This document shows, in pieces, positions 48,638 through 60,250 of a stretch of 64,000 nt of DNA. Made by a program: the position numbers and the translations under genes. The notes under the pieces were generated by a model, which saw only the letters and a program-made list of their open reading frames with translations, was not told where the DNA came from and ran no database searches. The number at the start of each line of letters is the position of its first letter. Within the stretch, counting starts at the first letter, position 1. Origin of the DNA: Cycas panzhihuaensis (Eukaryota > Cycadophyta); contig CM041465.1 in the NCBI GenBank assembly GCA_023213395.1, positions 126,487,741-126,551,740 on the forward strand. Reading direction: 5' to 3'.

Positions 48638-48801
48638 TGTGTCTTTTTAGAAGAGAAGAAATAAACAAGGGACTATAAAAGTGATGGCAATAAATGACCG
48701 ATCACTATTTACAAATGGGAAATGTAATGAAGTAGTGTAGAAGAAGGAAGAAGAAGTGAGAATGGTTGCTCAAAGATGAAGGGAGCAACTTAGAGAAAAG
48801 T

Positions 48802-48929
48802 CACCAACACTTGTGACAAATATTAACCTAACGCAGCAGGAATATGAGAAGCACTATGATAAAAATTGGCCACTAACACTTGTGGCAAATATTAACCTGA
48901 CGCAGCAGGAATATGAGAAGTACTATGAT
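48802..48929. repeat. Two-copy tandem repeat in the leader (59-bp units, 69-bp period)
   Basis: Copies start caccaacacttgtgacaaat (48802) and cactaacacttgtggcaaat (48871), each ending in actatgat. Confidence 0.8.
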
Positions 48930-49817
48930 TGTGATTACACTATGGATCATTTTTTACAAATAAGTAAGTGATCAATATACAAGATTGTAGGCCAATGTAG
49001 AAGTTGACATCATTGGGTTTACACAACTTGAAACTCGAATGTAGGATGCGTAATCAACCCAATAACCTCTAACTTGTGTCCAACGTGTAGTTGAGGTTGT
49101 TGAAGGGATGCCTAGGCTTCTAGTAGAATTAATTTGGTCTTCACCCACGATACCCGCAATCGTGCTTGGTGATGAAATCCAAGTCACAACGAGTTTGTAC
49201 TCCCAATCCTCACCGATTCACCAATGAGCAACTATATACCTCCTCTAAAGAGTGGTACGTGCATACCCATGGCTATGACGGATATTGGATTGGGTATATT
49301 TTAATATTGTATTAAAGTTTCGCTTTTCAGCTTGGTTATCAGGATGATCCCTGATTGAGGCACGATGGTATGGCTAACCAAACCTCACCAATATTCCGGT
49401 TTAGTCCAGTCCCAACTTGAAACCCACACCTCCTTTATGGCACCAAGATTCGCCAACCAAGGTATCTCAACCTTGGCGAGTATGTGAACAGTACAAGATG
49501 GCGTAAAATAGCGACGTGATGCGTTCCTTTTAGGAAGAGTGAAAAGATTATCGAATTGCATCAAACGTACATTTAACTGAAAATAATGCTTGCTTTGAGT
49601 GCTTTTGGAGTGCTTGCTTGAAGTGTCTTTATGTGCTTGCTTTGAGTGATTTTAGAGTGCTGAAATGCAATGCTAATAAGTGAGTGAGGACACCGGATAT
49701 TGCTCTGATCCAGGTGTTTTTTTTTTTTCTCACTTTTACAATGGGCTTTTAAGCCTTATAAAAAGGAAGAAATTTTCTTCACTTTTTTTTTTTTTGTTAA
49801 TACAAAAAAAAGTACTC

Positions 49818-50200
49818 TTCACTAAATCTGCAATAACTTTCTCCCACGATGTCGAAATGGAGTGCCGGTTTTTTTGCTACAAACTAGACTTAGAGCTTCA
49901 TCTTTAGGAAGTGGAATCAGGTCCAAATGAGTTCTGGAAAGTTTTTGACAGCCCCGCAATGTTAGGAAATTATATTTTTCCAAAATTCTTACTAAAAATA
50001 ACTTTTGTTCACTAAAACAGCAATAACTTCCTCATACAACATCCAAATTAGGTGCTGGTTTTTGTACTGGAAAGTAGACTCAGAGCCCCATATTTGACAG
50101 TTGGAATCACTTCAATTGGATCTCTGTAGATGATTTTGCAGACCTGTGAAGTTCAGTAATCAAATTGCATTTCTGCAAAAATTTCAGCTTGCTAATATCT
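49818..50200. repeat. Imperfect direct repeat, period 190 bp, in the leader
   Basis: Two diverged copies beginning ttcactaaa, with shared blocks gcaataact, ggtgc/gtgc, ggttttt, tagact, cagag/tagag and tggaatca at matching spacing. Confidence 0.6.
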
Positions 50201-50653
50201 CATTAACACATGATACCATATGAAATTTCCATCATTTTTTGATCACCAGGATCCCAATATGGGCAAGGTGAGAGCATACAATGATAGATATTTTCAATGG
50301 CTCAAAATTCTTTAAAAAAAAATGGGTAAAAACTCCCCTTACAATCATTCTTCTAAATCTCGGAAAAATTTAGTGACATTTCCCGTTAAATGGACAAAAA
50401 GGGAAAGAAAAGAAGAATGAGATAGCATGAATGGCCAGCAAAGGATTGGAATCCTTGGGCCTTACAACTCCTTGTATTATTCTTCCAAACCTTCAAAATA
50501 GAAAGGAAAAGCAAACAATACAAAATATGCTATCATAATAACTTGAAAATGTTTCTAAATTCACTTTCATAATCTCCTTCACCACATGGATTGTGGGGGA
50601 GAAGGAAGTGATGGCTCCATTGCAAGTGCAAGTGGGGAATATGAAGGAAGCAA

Positions 50654-50665
50654 GCTCTAATACCA
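50654..50665 (-). promoter_or_regulatory. Primer binding site of the nested copia element
   Basis: The minus strand reads TGGTATTAGAGC two bases inside the 5' LTR, one mismatch from the site complementary to initiator-Met tRNA (TGGTATCAGAGC). Confidence 0.85.
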
Positions 50666-50667
50666 CA

Positions 50668-50966
50668 TGAAAAGAGTGGATCTATCCTTCATCTCCATGC
50701 ACTAAACACAAAGGCAAACATGGGAGCAAGAGAGACTTGAGAGAAAGAAAGTAGCTCTCACAAAATGGGGAGGTAAAAGAATGAATCTCCTCCATTGAGC
50801 TTTACTTTTATATTGAGAGAGGGAGCATTTGAGTTCGGTGAAATGAAATTACACATAATGCACATGAAAGTGCATTTCACTTAAGTGATCTAATTTAAAG
50901 TTCACTTAAGACCCTTTTTCGAAATAATCAACTAATGTAATGACCTTATGTCATTAACCCTTTTCA
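50668..50966 (-). repeat. 5' LTR of the nested copia element, with promoter
   Basis: 299 bp. On the minus strand a TATA box TATAAAAG (50805-50812) lies in the middle, suited to start the element RNA. Upstream are a perfect palindrome CACTTAAGTG (50878-50887) and an inverted pair AATGAC-ctta(t)-GTCATT (50939-50955), both also present in the 3' LTR and possible transcription factor sites. Confidence 0.93.
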
Positions 50967-50971
50967 GTAGG
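50967..50971. repeat. Target site duplication GTAGG, right copy
   Basis: Follows the outer end of the 5' LTR and continues into gtcctataaatc of the interrupted unit U7. Confidence 0.9.
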
Positions 50972-53482
50972 TCCTATAAATCTTCTATAAATATTATATC
51001 CCGTGTTACGTAAACTTGGTTACCAACTATGTCAAACACTTTATAGGCTTTACAACAAAGTACATAGCTAAGGAAGATGCATTTCAGGCTCTTGTCATCA
51101 AGCTTCTTTTTGTTTTCCTTTGAAATATATTTATATTCCATGCATCCAAAGATCTTCACTAGTACTACCGATGGTTTCTGACCTGACTAAACTTCTTCAA
51201 GAGTAATATTCCTAACTACAATTCTGGGACTTATGTTGGTTAGATAAGTAGTTATGGTTGTGGCATCAACCTAAGATCTGGTGGTAAGATTTGCAGGACT
51301 AAGCATTGCTTTTCCTTTATTTATCAATGTCTAATTCATTCTTTTGACTACACGATTTTGTTGAGTTGTGTGGAGATGGGCGATGTTGGATGCCATGTTC
51401 CTTGCCCAAAATGTTGAACTGATTAGAAATATACTTGCCACCATTATCAGATCTAAGGAGCTTGATTATCCTTCTACTTTTCTTTTCTATGGCAGCTTTG
51501 AACTCTTTGAATTTATTTAGGGTTTTATACTTATCTCTTAGGAAATAGACCTACATTTTCCTTGAGATGTCATCTATGAATGTGATGAAATGCCAGTTTT
51601 TATTGAGTGGTTAGACAGGTATCAACCCATAAATTTCTGGGTGGACCATCTCTAACGGCGCTAGGGATCTCCATGCGTTCTTAGAAGGAAAATTTTCTCG
51701 TTAGCACTTTTCTATTAGGCAAGCGTGACATATGTTGTTGTACCTGTTAATTTTATGTAAACCGTGTACGCTTTGGAGCTTAAACATGAGGTCCAAGCTT
51801 TGCATGTTTAAATGGCTTAGTCATTAATTCCATAGATATACTTTGGAGCTATTTAAGATGACAATTTCCTTTCAATATGAGAATTGACCTGGTTCTTATA
51901 TACAAGGAGACTCTTCATTAATGACTTCGTTTACCTTATCAGTTTAAGCTGTGTTGGGAATTGAACAAGCTTTATTTTATAGAGTAGTTGTAAGGGGGAT
52001 ACCACCAAACCTATATAGGCCACCATCTTCATGTCTTTTGGCCACATGTTTGCATGTTGCATGATCTGCAATTCTACTAATGCCCTAGCTAAAGAGGACA
52101 TCTAAATTCAGTTTATTTATTTCATTGATAGAGAGCAAGTTCATCTCCATTTCGGGTGCAAGGAATATATTATTGATGTGGTGCCTCGTATTGGAGTCCT
52201 TCAAAGCTATTGGAGCACTACCAATTTTGGTTATTATCGTAAGTCAAATTATCCCCAAATGTGAAAGTTTGAGTATGGATTGGGCGGGTCTCTTCTAACA
52301 TTTTTTCTAATCCGATCATATATCTCGTTACAACTGTCTCAAGGAGCCATGCATCCTCATCAAGTTGTGAAGAAGCAGCTGCAAAGAATAGGTTATGGAA
52401 GGAGGAATCCTAATTGTCTACCACATTACTTCCCTATTATTTATTATTATGCTGGTTCCTTTAATTTTTGATAGTGAATTGCTGCTTATTTTGAGGTCTT
52501 TCTCCTTGAGCAGGTCTCAGATTCCAATTGTGTTGGTAGAATTAGCCTTGTGGTTGGAATGATGACCCTTCTTATTATTGAATAAGGCCTCTTTATTAGA
52601 AATATCAGCCTCCTTGTTATAAAATAAGACCTCACTATTATGGAAACAAGGCTCTTTGTAGAAGGCACGATCCTTCTTAGTAATATCCTTGTCTCTATTA
52701 AGAGTAACTAAGACCTCCTTGTTGATATGAGGGTGGTTCTTATTAGTAGATTAGGCCTAATCGTTGATAATAAGAGGTAGCTTATTAGAAGCGAGGCCCA
52801 TATGATTGGCTCAATTGATTTTACAAGAGCTGTAAATCAACTTGTCCTCACTTGCATTAACTAAGTGTCTTTTCTAATTATAGTAGAGGCAACTGACATT
52901 TGGTCTCACCTATTAATTCTTTTAAAGTTGTGCATATGGCTGGTATTGAGATTGCTGATGCCAATGAGTTAGACGGGAGGATGAGGTGTTAATTGGTTAT
53001 TACTTCTCTTAGGTTGGATGTTGATATGGCTCTTGGGATGTGGTCAGAGAATCCAAGTGTTGAGTTAGATCTTGGTGTTGACTAAGCTGTTGAGTTGATC
53101 TATTGATAGTCTTACGCTTTTATGAGTTATGGGCTGTAAAGGTAGGAGCGGGGTTAGATATACATGTCGCCCTAAGTCAGTTGAGTATATTCTCCTCTTA
53201 TAACAAGAGTTCCTCACAGGTCGTGAAGTCTATTTTGGAATAATTACCATGTAATTCGGAAACAAAGGAGTTATATTATATAGATAGGATGTCAGTGATG
53301 CTAGAGATTAAATCATGGTTTAAAAGTAGTTCATTAAGGATTATAAGTTAGTTCCTAGTTATTTTGACTTTAATCAAGTGGTGTGCAACACTGCCAAAAC
53401 AAGTATACCTTTATTAAAACTTTATGAACTTAAAGAAGATAATTTATGAAAATAAGATTAATTTTAGATTCACGTATTTATT
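50967..53482 (-). pseudogene. Copia remnant of U7, part right of the insertion (integrase, protease, gag)
   Basis: Integrase C-terminus frame at 50974-51159 (61 codons, shortened by the beta stop at gactaaac, about 51185), the degraded core, protease around 52290-52400 and heptapeptide repeats at 52585-52815. Beta subtype throughout. Confidence 0.75.
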
Positions 53483-53498
53483 ATAGGGTGTACCCTAT

Positions 53499-54868
53499 GC
53501 TTGGCACAAATAATTACACCCAACGAAGACATGGGAGAATATTATGAAGTAATTTAAGGAGATATTGTAAATGTTTTTAAGTAATGAGGTAGTGGAGTTA
53601 TCTCTCAAGGAAATGAGATAAAGGCTAGTAGAATTACTATTAATACATATATAAAAAATAAATATTAAAGTTGTAAGTATTATGAATGGAGAAAAAATGA
53701 TGGATTATAATAAGAGAAACTATTTTATAAATGGGCTAAATTCTAAAGTAAGGGCCACAATGGTGACTCATTCCTTGAAATGCTTCTATTTCACACATGA
53801 GTTGGTATGCAACCACAAACCTTATTATTTAGATCACGAGACAAAATGTAATAATTAATAAGACAAAATATAAATAAACCTTGCTATTAAGTAACAAAAG
53901 TAAAGGAGACCTCAAAAGTAGAAGCCTTTAAAAAGGAAGTCAGAAGGTTAAAGTTATAAAGAAAGAAACCTCAACTTACTAAGGAGAAGAAGAACAAAAA
54001 AATATAGGGGTAACGAACGGTAATTGAAGAAGTGGTGTCACATTTGTGATAATAATTCATATTCTGGTAAAAAATGTGACCTAAATGAGAGGAATAATAT
54101 GGTAAAAAAGTAAAGTATATGGTGTTATATTTGTGATTTGGATAACCATAAAATGAATAAACACTATTTTAATATATGTAAAATAAACCAATACGGTACA
54201 AGTTATGGAAGAAGGAACAACTGAACCATGATGCAATATACTAATGAAGCAGGAAGGCATGTGAAAAAGTAATAATGCATGAAGAGAGAGTAAAGGAAAT
54301 GTACTAAACTAACTAAAATAATAGACATAAAATTAATCTATCCTCATAGAAAATACCTATAGAGAGATCAAACATCATGTAATAAGAAGGCTGTCAAAAT
54401 CTAAGAGGCCCACTAGAGCATATATGCCCAAACTATTGAGAAAAGTATGTGCTTGGCCTATTGTAGATACCCTTTATAAAGAAGAATGTCCTATCCTAAC
54501 CCAGACTCTTAAATATACCTAAAACACTAGACTCAATCTTAAAATATGAGAAGGGACTAACTAGAGCAAGAGGCCTAAAGGAGTTACAACCACAGGATCC
54601 ATATGATCATTAGGTAGGTTCTTGGAAAATTATCAATTGCAGTGACTCATCTCACATAAGTTTGAGATAGGCTAATAGTACATGCATTTAACTCCAACTG
54701 GCATCAAGCTCTAATAGGTAAAATAAAAAGAGGCCACTGCTCTCAATAAGATGCATAGAGTTCACTCAGTTGTTGAGGCCACACAAATAAACGCATAGTA
54801 AGCATAGATGCCCACCATTAGGCCATTCAGAATATGAATCGTAAGACTCTTCTCACATAAGGCCAAAA
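53499..54868 (+). pseudogene. Plus-strand gag-like remnant (U8)
   Basis: B-type up to about 54590 (knuckles 54033-54185). From cacaggatcc onward it has the caattgcag and gccattcag variants of U0 and U7, so the front is a recombinant. Confidence 0.45.
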
Positions 54869-55366
54869 GATCACCTCTCTCATCTAATGGTTAAATCTAG
54901 GTTCAAAGAAAGTGATCTACCTTATTTGTAAAAGAATAAGTACTTTGAGATATTATGTATCTTGATGTATTTTGTATATGCAAGAAGATAATTTATATCT
55001 TGTTGTAGTTTAGAGATTAAAGTCAAATAATTATTGTTGAACTAATTTCTAGGTGTGATGTTGATGTACTCTAAAGTAAATAAATGGCAATTCATTATTT
55101 TGAATCAAATAAGAAAACCAATGACAAAAATGAGTTAAATTTAAGAATCGAAATGTTTACTAGACGAATAAAGAGCATAGAAGCTGTTTTCTTTCATTAC
55201 ATTTAGACGTTACTAATATTGACAACACAATGTAGATGATGCACTATAAGGAGCGAATGATTCCCAGGGATTACATCTGCATTCATTTTAGTTTGTAGAA
55301 ATGGTGCTTCAAAGCTTCGTTAGCTGAAAGACATTCCCTTGGGTCAAACTTCAGTAAACCTCGAAG
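54869..55366 (-). pseudogene. LAMMER kinase 3' tail (U8)
   Basis: Ends acctcgaag. The 3' UTR part has A-type cgaataaagagc, while the exon part has the beta variants gttagctgaaagacattccc. Confidence 0.7.
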
Positions 55367-58300
55367 ATGGGGTGTTGTTTGAAGAAAACCTCTTCTTTAA
55401 GGTCTCTATTCAGGAAAGTACCCTTCACATCCATTTGCTAAATATTTCGATTAAATTAGATTGCTAAGGACATAACCAAACGGAATGTGATCACATTGGC
55501 TACCGGTGCAAAGGTCTTGTGATAATCAATCCCCTCTTGTTATTTAAAACCTCCTGCTATAAGGCGAGCTTTGCGAGTGTCATACTTTCTAAGGCCTTTT
55601 AACATTTATAGGAGGAGGAACATCCATTAATAATTATTATACCCATTAGGATTTAGTTGAATGCTAGTGGCTTCCACCTGAAGTTCATAAACTAAAATTG
55701 GATGTAAAGTTATACTTTCTTGAGTTGTTGATGTAGATGCTACTGGAATCGATGAAGGAGCTGGAGTGTAGGAGGAGGCTAGTTTTGGTGGCTCGACAAT
55801 TTGTCCAAGAGTCACTTAAGATACAAAAACTACTTCTACTGCTATAATATAAGGTTGAGGTGGAGGTAGGTCCTATAAATCTTCTATAAATATTATATCC
55901 CGTGTTACGTAAACTTGGTTACCAACTATGTCAAACACTTTATAGGCTTTACAACAAAGTACATAGCTAAGGAAGATGCATTTCAGGCTCTTGTCATCAA
56001 GCTTCTTTTTGTTTTCCTTTGAAATATATTTATATTCCATGCATCCAAAGATCTTCACGAGTACTATCGATGGTTTCTGACCTAACTAAACTTCTTCAAG
56101 GGTAATATTCCTAACTACAATTCTGGGACTTATGTTGGTCAGATAAGTAGTTATGGTTGTGGCATCAACCTAAGATCTGGTGGTAAGATTTGCAGGACTA
56201 AGCATTGCTTTTCCTTTATTTATCAATGTCTAATTCATTCTTTTGACTACACGATTTTGTTGAGTTGTGTGGGGAGATGGGAACTGATGTTGGATGCCAT
56301 GTTCCTTGCCCAAAATGTTGAACTGATTAGAAATATACTCGCCACCATTATCAGATCTAAGGAGCTTGATTATCATTCTACTTTTCTTTTCTATGGCAAC
56401 TTTGAACTCTTTGAATTTATTTAGGGTTTTATACTTATTTCTTAGGAAATAGACCTACATTTTCCTTGAGATGTCATCTATGAATGTGATGAAATGCCAG
56501 TTTTTATTGAGTGGTTAGACAGGTATCAACCCGTAAATTTCTGGGTGGACCATCTTTAACGGCGCTGGGGATCTCCATGCGTTCTTAGAAGGAAAATTTT
56601 CTCGTTAGTACTTTTCTATTAGGCAAGCCTGACATATGTTGTTGTACCTCTTAATTTTATGTAAACCGTGTACGCTTTGGAGCTTAAACGTGAGGTCCAA
56701 GCTTTGCATGTTTAAATGGCTTAGTCATTAATTCCATAGATATACTTTGGAGCTATTTAAGATGACAATTTCCTTTCAATATGAGAATTGACCTGGTTCT
56801 TATATACAAGGAGACTCTTCATTAATGACTTCATTTACCTTATCAATTTGAGCTGTGTTGGGAATAGAGTAGTTGTAAGGGGTATACCACCAAACCTATA
56901 TAGGCCACCATCTTCATGTCTTTTGGCCACAGGTTTGCATGTTGCATGATCTGCGATTCTAGTAATGCCCTAGCTAAAGAGGACATCTAAATTCGGTTTA
57001 TTTATTTCATTGATAGAGAGCAAGTTCATCTCCATTTCGGGTGCAAGGAATATATTATTGATGTGGTGCCTCGTATTGGAGTCCTTCAAAGCTATTGGAG
57101 CACTACCAATTTTGGTTATTATCGTAAGTCAAATTATCCCCAAATGTGAAAGTTTGAGTATGGATTGCGCGGGTCTCTTCTAACATTTTTTCTAATCCGA
57201 TCATATATCTCGTTACAACTGTCTCAAGGAGCCATGCATCCTCATCAAGTTATGAAGAAGCAGCTGCAAAGAATAGGTTATGGAAGGAAGAATCCTAATT
57301 GTCTACCACATTACTTCCCTATTATTTATTATTATGCTGGTTCCTTTAATTTTTGATAGTGAATTGCTGCTTATTTTGAGGTCTTTCTCCTTGAGCAGGT
57401 CTCAGATTCCAATTGTGTTGGTAGAATTGGCCTTGTGGTTGCAATGATGACCCTTCTTATTATTGAATAAGGCCTCTTTATTAGAAATATCAGCCTCCTT
57501 GTTACAAAATAAGACCTCGCTATTATGGAAACAAGGCTCTCTGTAGAAGACACGATCCTTCTTAGTAATATCCTTGTCTCTATTAAGAGTAACTAAGACC
57601 TCCTTGTTGATATGAGGGTGGTTCTTATTAGTAGATTAGGCCTAATCGTTGATAATAAGAGGTAGCTTATTAGAAGCGAGGCCCATATGATTGGCTCAAT
57701 TGATTTTACAAGAGCTGTAAATCAACTTGTCCTCACTTGCATTAACTAAGTGTCTTTTCTAATTATAGTAGAGGCAACTGACATTTGGTCTCACCTATTA
57801 ATTCTTTTAAAGTTGTGCATATGGCTGGTATTGAGATTGCTGATGCCAATGAGTTAGACGGGAGGATGAGGTGTTAATTGGTTATTACTTCTCTTAGGTT
57901 GGTTGTTGATATGGCTCTTGGGATATGGTCAGAGAATCCAAGTGTTGAGTTAGATCTTGGTGTTGACTAAGCTGTTGAGTTGATCTATTGATAGTCTTAC
58001 GCTTTTATGAGTTATGGGCTGTAAAGGTAGGAGCGGGGTTAGATATACATGTCGCCCTAAGTCAGTTGAGTATATTCTCCTCTTATAACAAGAGTTCCTC
58101 ACAGGTCGTGAAGTCTATTTTGGAATAATTACCATGTAATTCAGAAACAAAGGAGTTATATTCAATAGATAGGATGTCAGTGATGCTAGAGATTAAATCA
58201 TGGTTTAAAAGTAGTTCATTAAGGATTATAAGTTAGTTCCTAGTTATTTTGACTTTAATCAAGTGGTGTGCAACACTGCCAAAAAAAGTATACCTTTATT

Positions 58301-58367
58301 AAAACTTTATGAACTTAAAGAAGATAATTTATGAAAATAAGATTAATTTTAGATTCACGTATTTATT
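55366..58367 (-). pseudogene. Copia gag-protease-integrase-RT remnant, beta subtype (U8)
   Basis: Linker at 55627-55815, identical in translation to U1 and U3, and integrase C-terminus at 55873-56058 with the two beta stops downstream. Heptapeptide repeats lie at 57470-57700. Confidence 0.75.
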
Positions 58368-58383
58368 ATAGGGTGTACCCTAT

Positions 58384-59751
58384 GCTTGGCACAAATAATT
58401 ACACCCAACTAAGACATGGGAGAATATTATGAAGTAACTTAAGGAGATATTGTAAAAGTTTTTAAGTAATGAGGTAGTGGAGTTATCTCTCAAGGAAATG
58501 AGATAAAGGCTAGTAGAATTACTATTAATACATATATAAAAAATAAATATTAAAGTTGTAAGTATTATGAATGGAGAAAAAATGATGGATTATAATAAGA
58601 GAAACTATTTTATAAATGGGCTAAATTCTAAAGTAAGGGCCACAATGGTGACTCATTCCTTGAAATGCTTCTATTTCACACATGAGTTGGTATGCAACCA
58701 TAAATCTTATTATTTAGATCACGGGGACAAAATGTAATAATTAATAAGCCAAAATATAAATAAACCTTGCTATTAAGTAACAAAAGTAAAGGAGACCTCA
58801 AAAGTAGAAGCCTTTAAAAAGGAAGTCATAAGGTTAAAGTTATAAAGAAAGAAACCTCAACTTACTAAGGAGAAGAAGAACAAAAAAATATAGGGGTAAC
58901 GAACCGTAATTAAAGAAGTGGTGTCACATTTGTGATAATAATTCATATTCTGGTAAAAATGTGACCTAAATGAGAGGAATAATATGGTAAAAAAGTAAAG
59001 TATATGGTGTTATATTTGTGATTTGGATAACCATAAAATGAATAAACACTATTTTAATATATGTAAAATAAACCAATACTAGACAAGTTATGGAAGAAGG
59101 AACAACTTAACCATGATGCAATATACTAATGAAGCAGGAAGGCGTGTGAAAAAGTAATAATGCATGAAGAGAGTAAAGGAAATGTACTAAACTAACTAAA
59201 ATAATAGAGATAAAATTAATCTATCCTCATAGAAAATACCTATAGACAGATCAAACATCACGTAATAAGAAGGCTGTCAAAATCTAAGAGGCCCACTAGA
59301 GCATATATGCCCAAACTATTGAGAAAAGTATGTGCTTGGCCTATTGTAGATACCCTTTATAAAGAAGAATGTCCTATCCTAACCCATACTCTTAAATATA
59401 CCTAAAACACTAGACTCAATCTTAAAATATGAGAAGGGACTAACTAGAGCAAGAGGCCTAAAGGAGTTAAGAACATAGGATCCATATGATCATTAGGTAG
59501 GTTCTTGGAAAATTATCAATAGTAGTGACTCATCTCACATAAGTTTGAGATAGGCTAATAGTACATGAATTTAACTCCAACTAGCATCAAGCTCTAATAG
59601 GTAAAATAAAAAGAGGCTACTGCTCTCAATAAGATGCATAGAGTTCACTCAGTTGTTGAGGCCACACATATAAACGCATAGTGAGGGTAGATGCCCACCA
59701 TTAGGCCAATCAGAATATGAATCGTAAGACTCTTCTCACATAAGGCCAAAA
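58384..59751 (+). pseudogene. Plus-strand gag-like remnant (U9)
   Basis: B-type; knuckles at 58919-59069 with one base missing in the first (ggtaaaaatgtg). Shares aatactagacaag with the similar change in U0. Confidence 0.45.
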
Positions 59752-60250
59752 GACCACCTCTCTCATCTAATGGTTAAATCTAGGTTCAAAGAAAGTGATC
59801 TACCTTATTTGTAAAAGAATAAGTACTTTGAGATATTATGTATCTTGATGTATTTTGTATATGCAAGAAGATAATTTATATCTTCTTGTTGTTTAGGAGA
59901 TTAAAGTCAAATAATTATTGTTGAACTAATTTCTAGGTGTGATGTTGATGTACTCTAAAGTAAATAAATAGGAATTCATTATTTTGAATCAAATAAGAAA
60001 ACCAATGACAAAAAAGAGTTAAATTTAAGAATCGAAATATGTACTAGACGAATAAAGAGCGTAGAAGCTGTTTTCTTTCATTGTGTTTGGACGTTACTAA
60101 TATTGACAACACAATGTAGATGATGCACTATAAAGAGTGAATGATTCCCAGGGATTACATCTACCTTCATTTTAGTTTGTAGAAATGGTGCTTCAAAGCT
60201 TCCTTAGTAGAAAGACGTTCCCTTAGGTCAAACTTCAACAAACCTCGAAG
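59752..60250 (-). pseudogene. LAMMER kinase 3' tail (U9)
   Basis: Left edge reads gaccacctc (one transition), right edge acctcgaag. Close to the U5 tail. Confidence 0.7.

Larger units (their letters stand above)
48638..50653 (-). other. Long leader of the nested copia element
   Basis: About 2 kb between primer site and gag, long for a copia element. It includes a 59-bp duplication with 69-bp spacing (48802-48860 and 48871-48929), T runs at 49717-49728 and 49783-49795, a hairpin CCAAGGT-atctca-ACCTTGG at about 49458-49478, and an imperfect direct repeat of about 190 bp (starting 49818 and 50008; shared words include ttcactaaa, gcaataactt and tagact). No coding evidence. Confidence 0.6.
43432..50966 (-). 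mobile_element. Nested Ty1/copia LTR retrotransposon, 7.5 kb, young insertion
   Basis: A complete element structure in minus orientation: 5' LTR (50668-50966), primer site, long leader, gag, protease, integrase, RT, RNase H, polypurine tract and 3' LTR (43432-43730), flanked by GTAGG duplications. Integrase before RT places it in Ty1/copia (Pseudoviridae). By eye the LTRs differ at three of 299 positions, which suggests recent insertion. Coding parts are broken by frameshifts or stops in gag, protease and RT-RNase H. It is unrelated at the sequence level to the array's copia and is the only copy in the window. Confidence 0.92.
41319..53482. repeat. Array unit U7, beta copia half, interrupted by a young copia element
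   Basis: The unit begins without its palindrome: K2 upstream sequence (aattattt) joins tcacacatgagttgg, which is about 255 bp into a normal front. Without the 7.54-kb insertion the unit is about 4.62 kb, as expected for that loss. Confidence 0.85.
53483..58367. repeat. Array unit U8 (4.89 kb), B front with beta copia half
   Basis: Regular unit. A 19-bp loss (tgaacaagctttattttat) in the pre-integrase region at about 56866 is private to U8. Confidence 0.85.

Noticed and set aside
49717-49795. T runs as the poly(A) tail of an inserted retrocopy
   Set aside because: They lie within the nested copia leader with no target duplication or adjoining transcript-like sequence.
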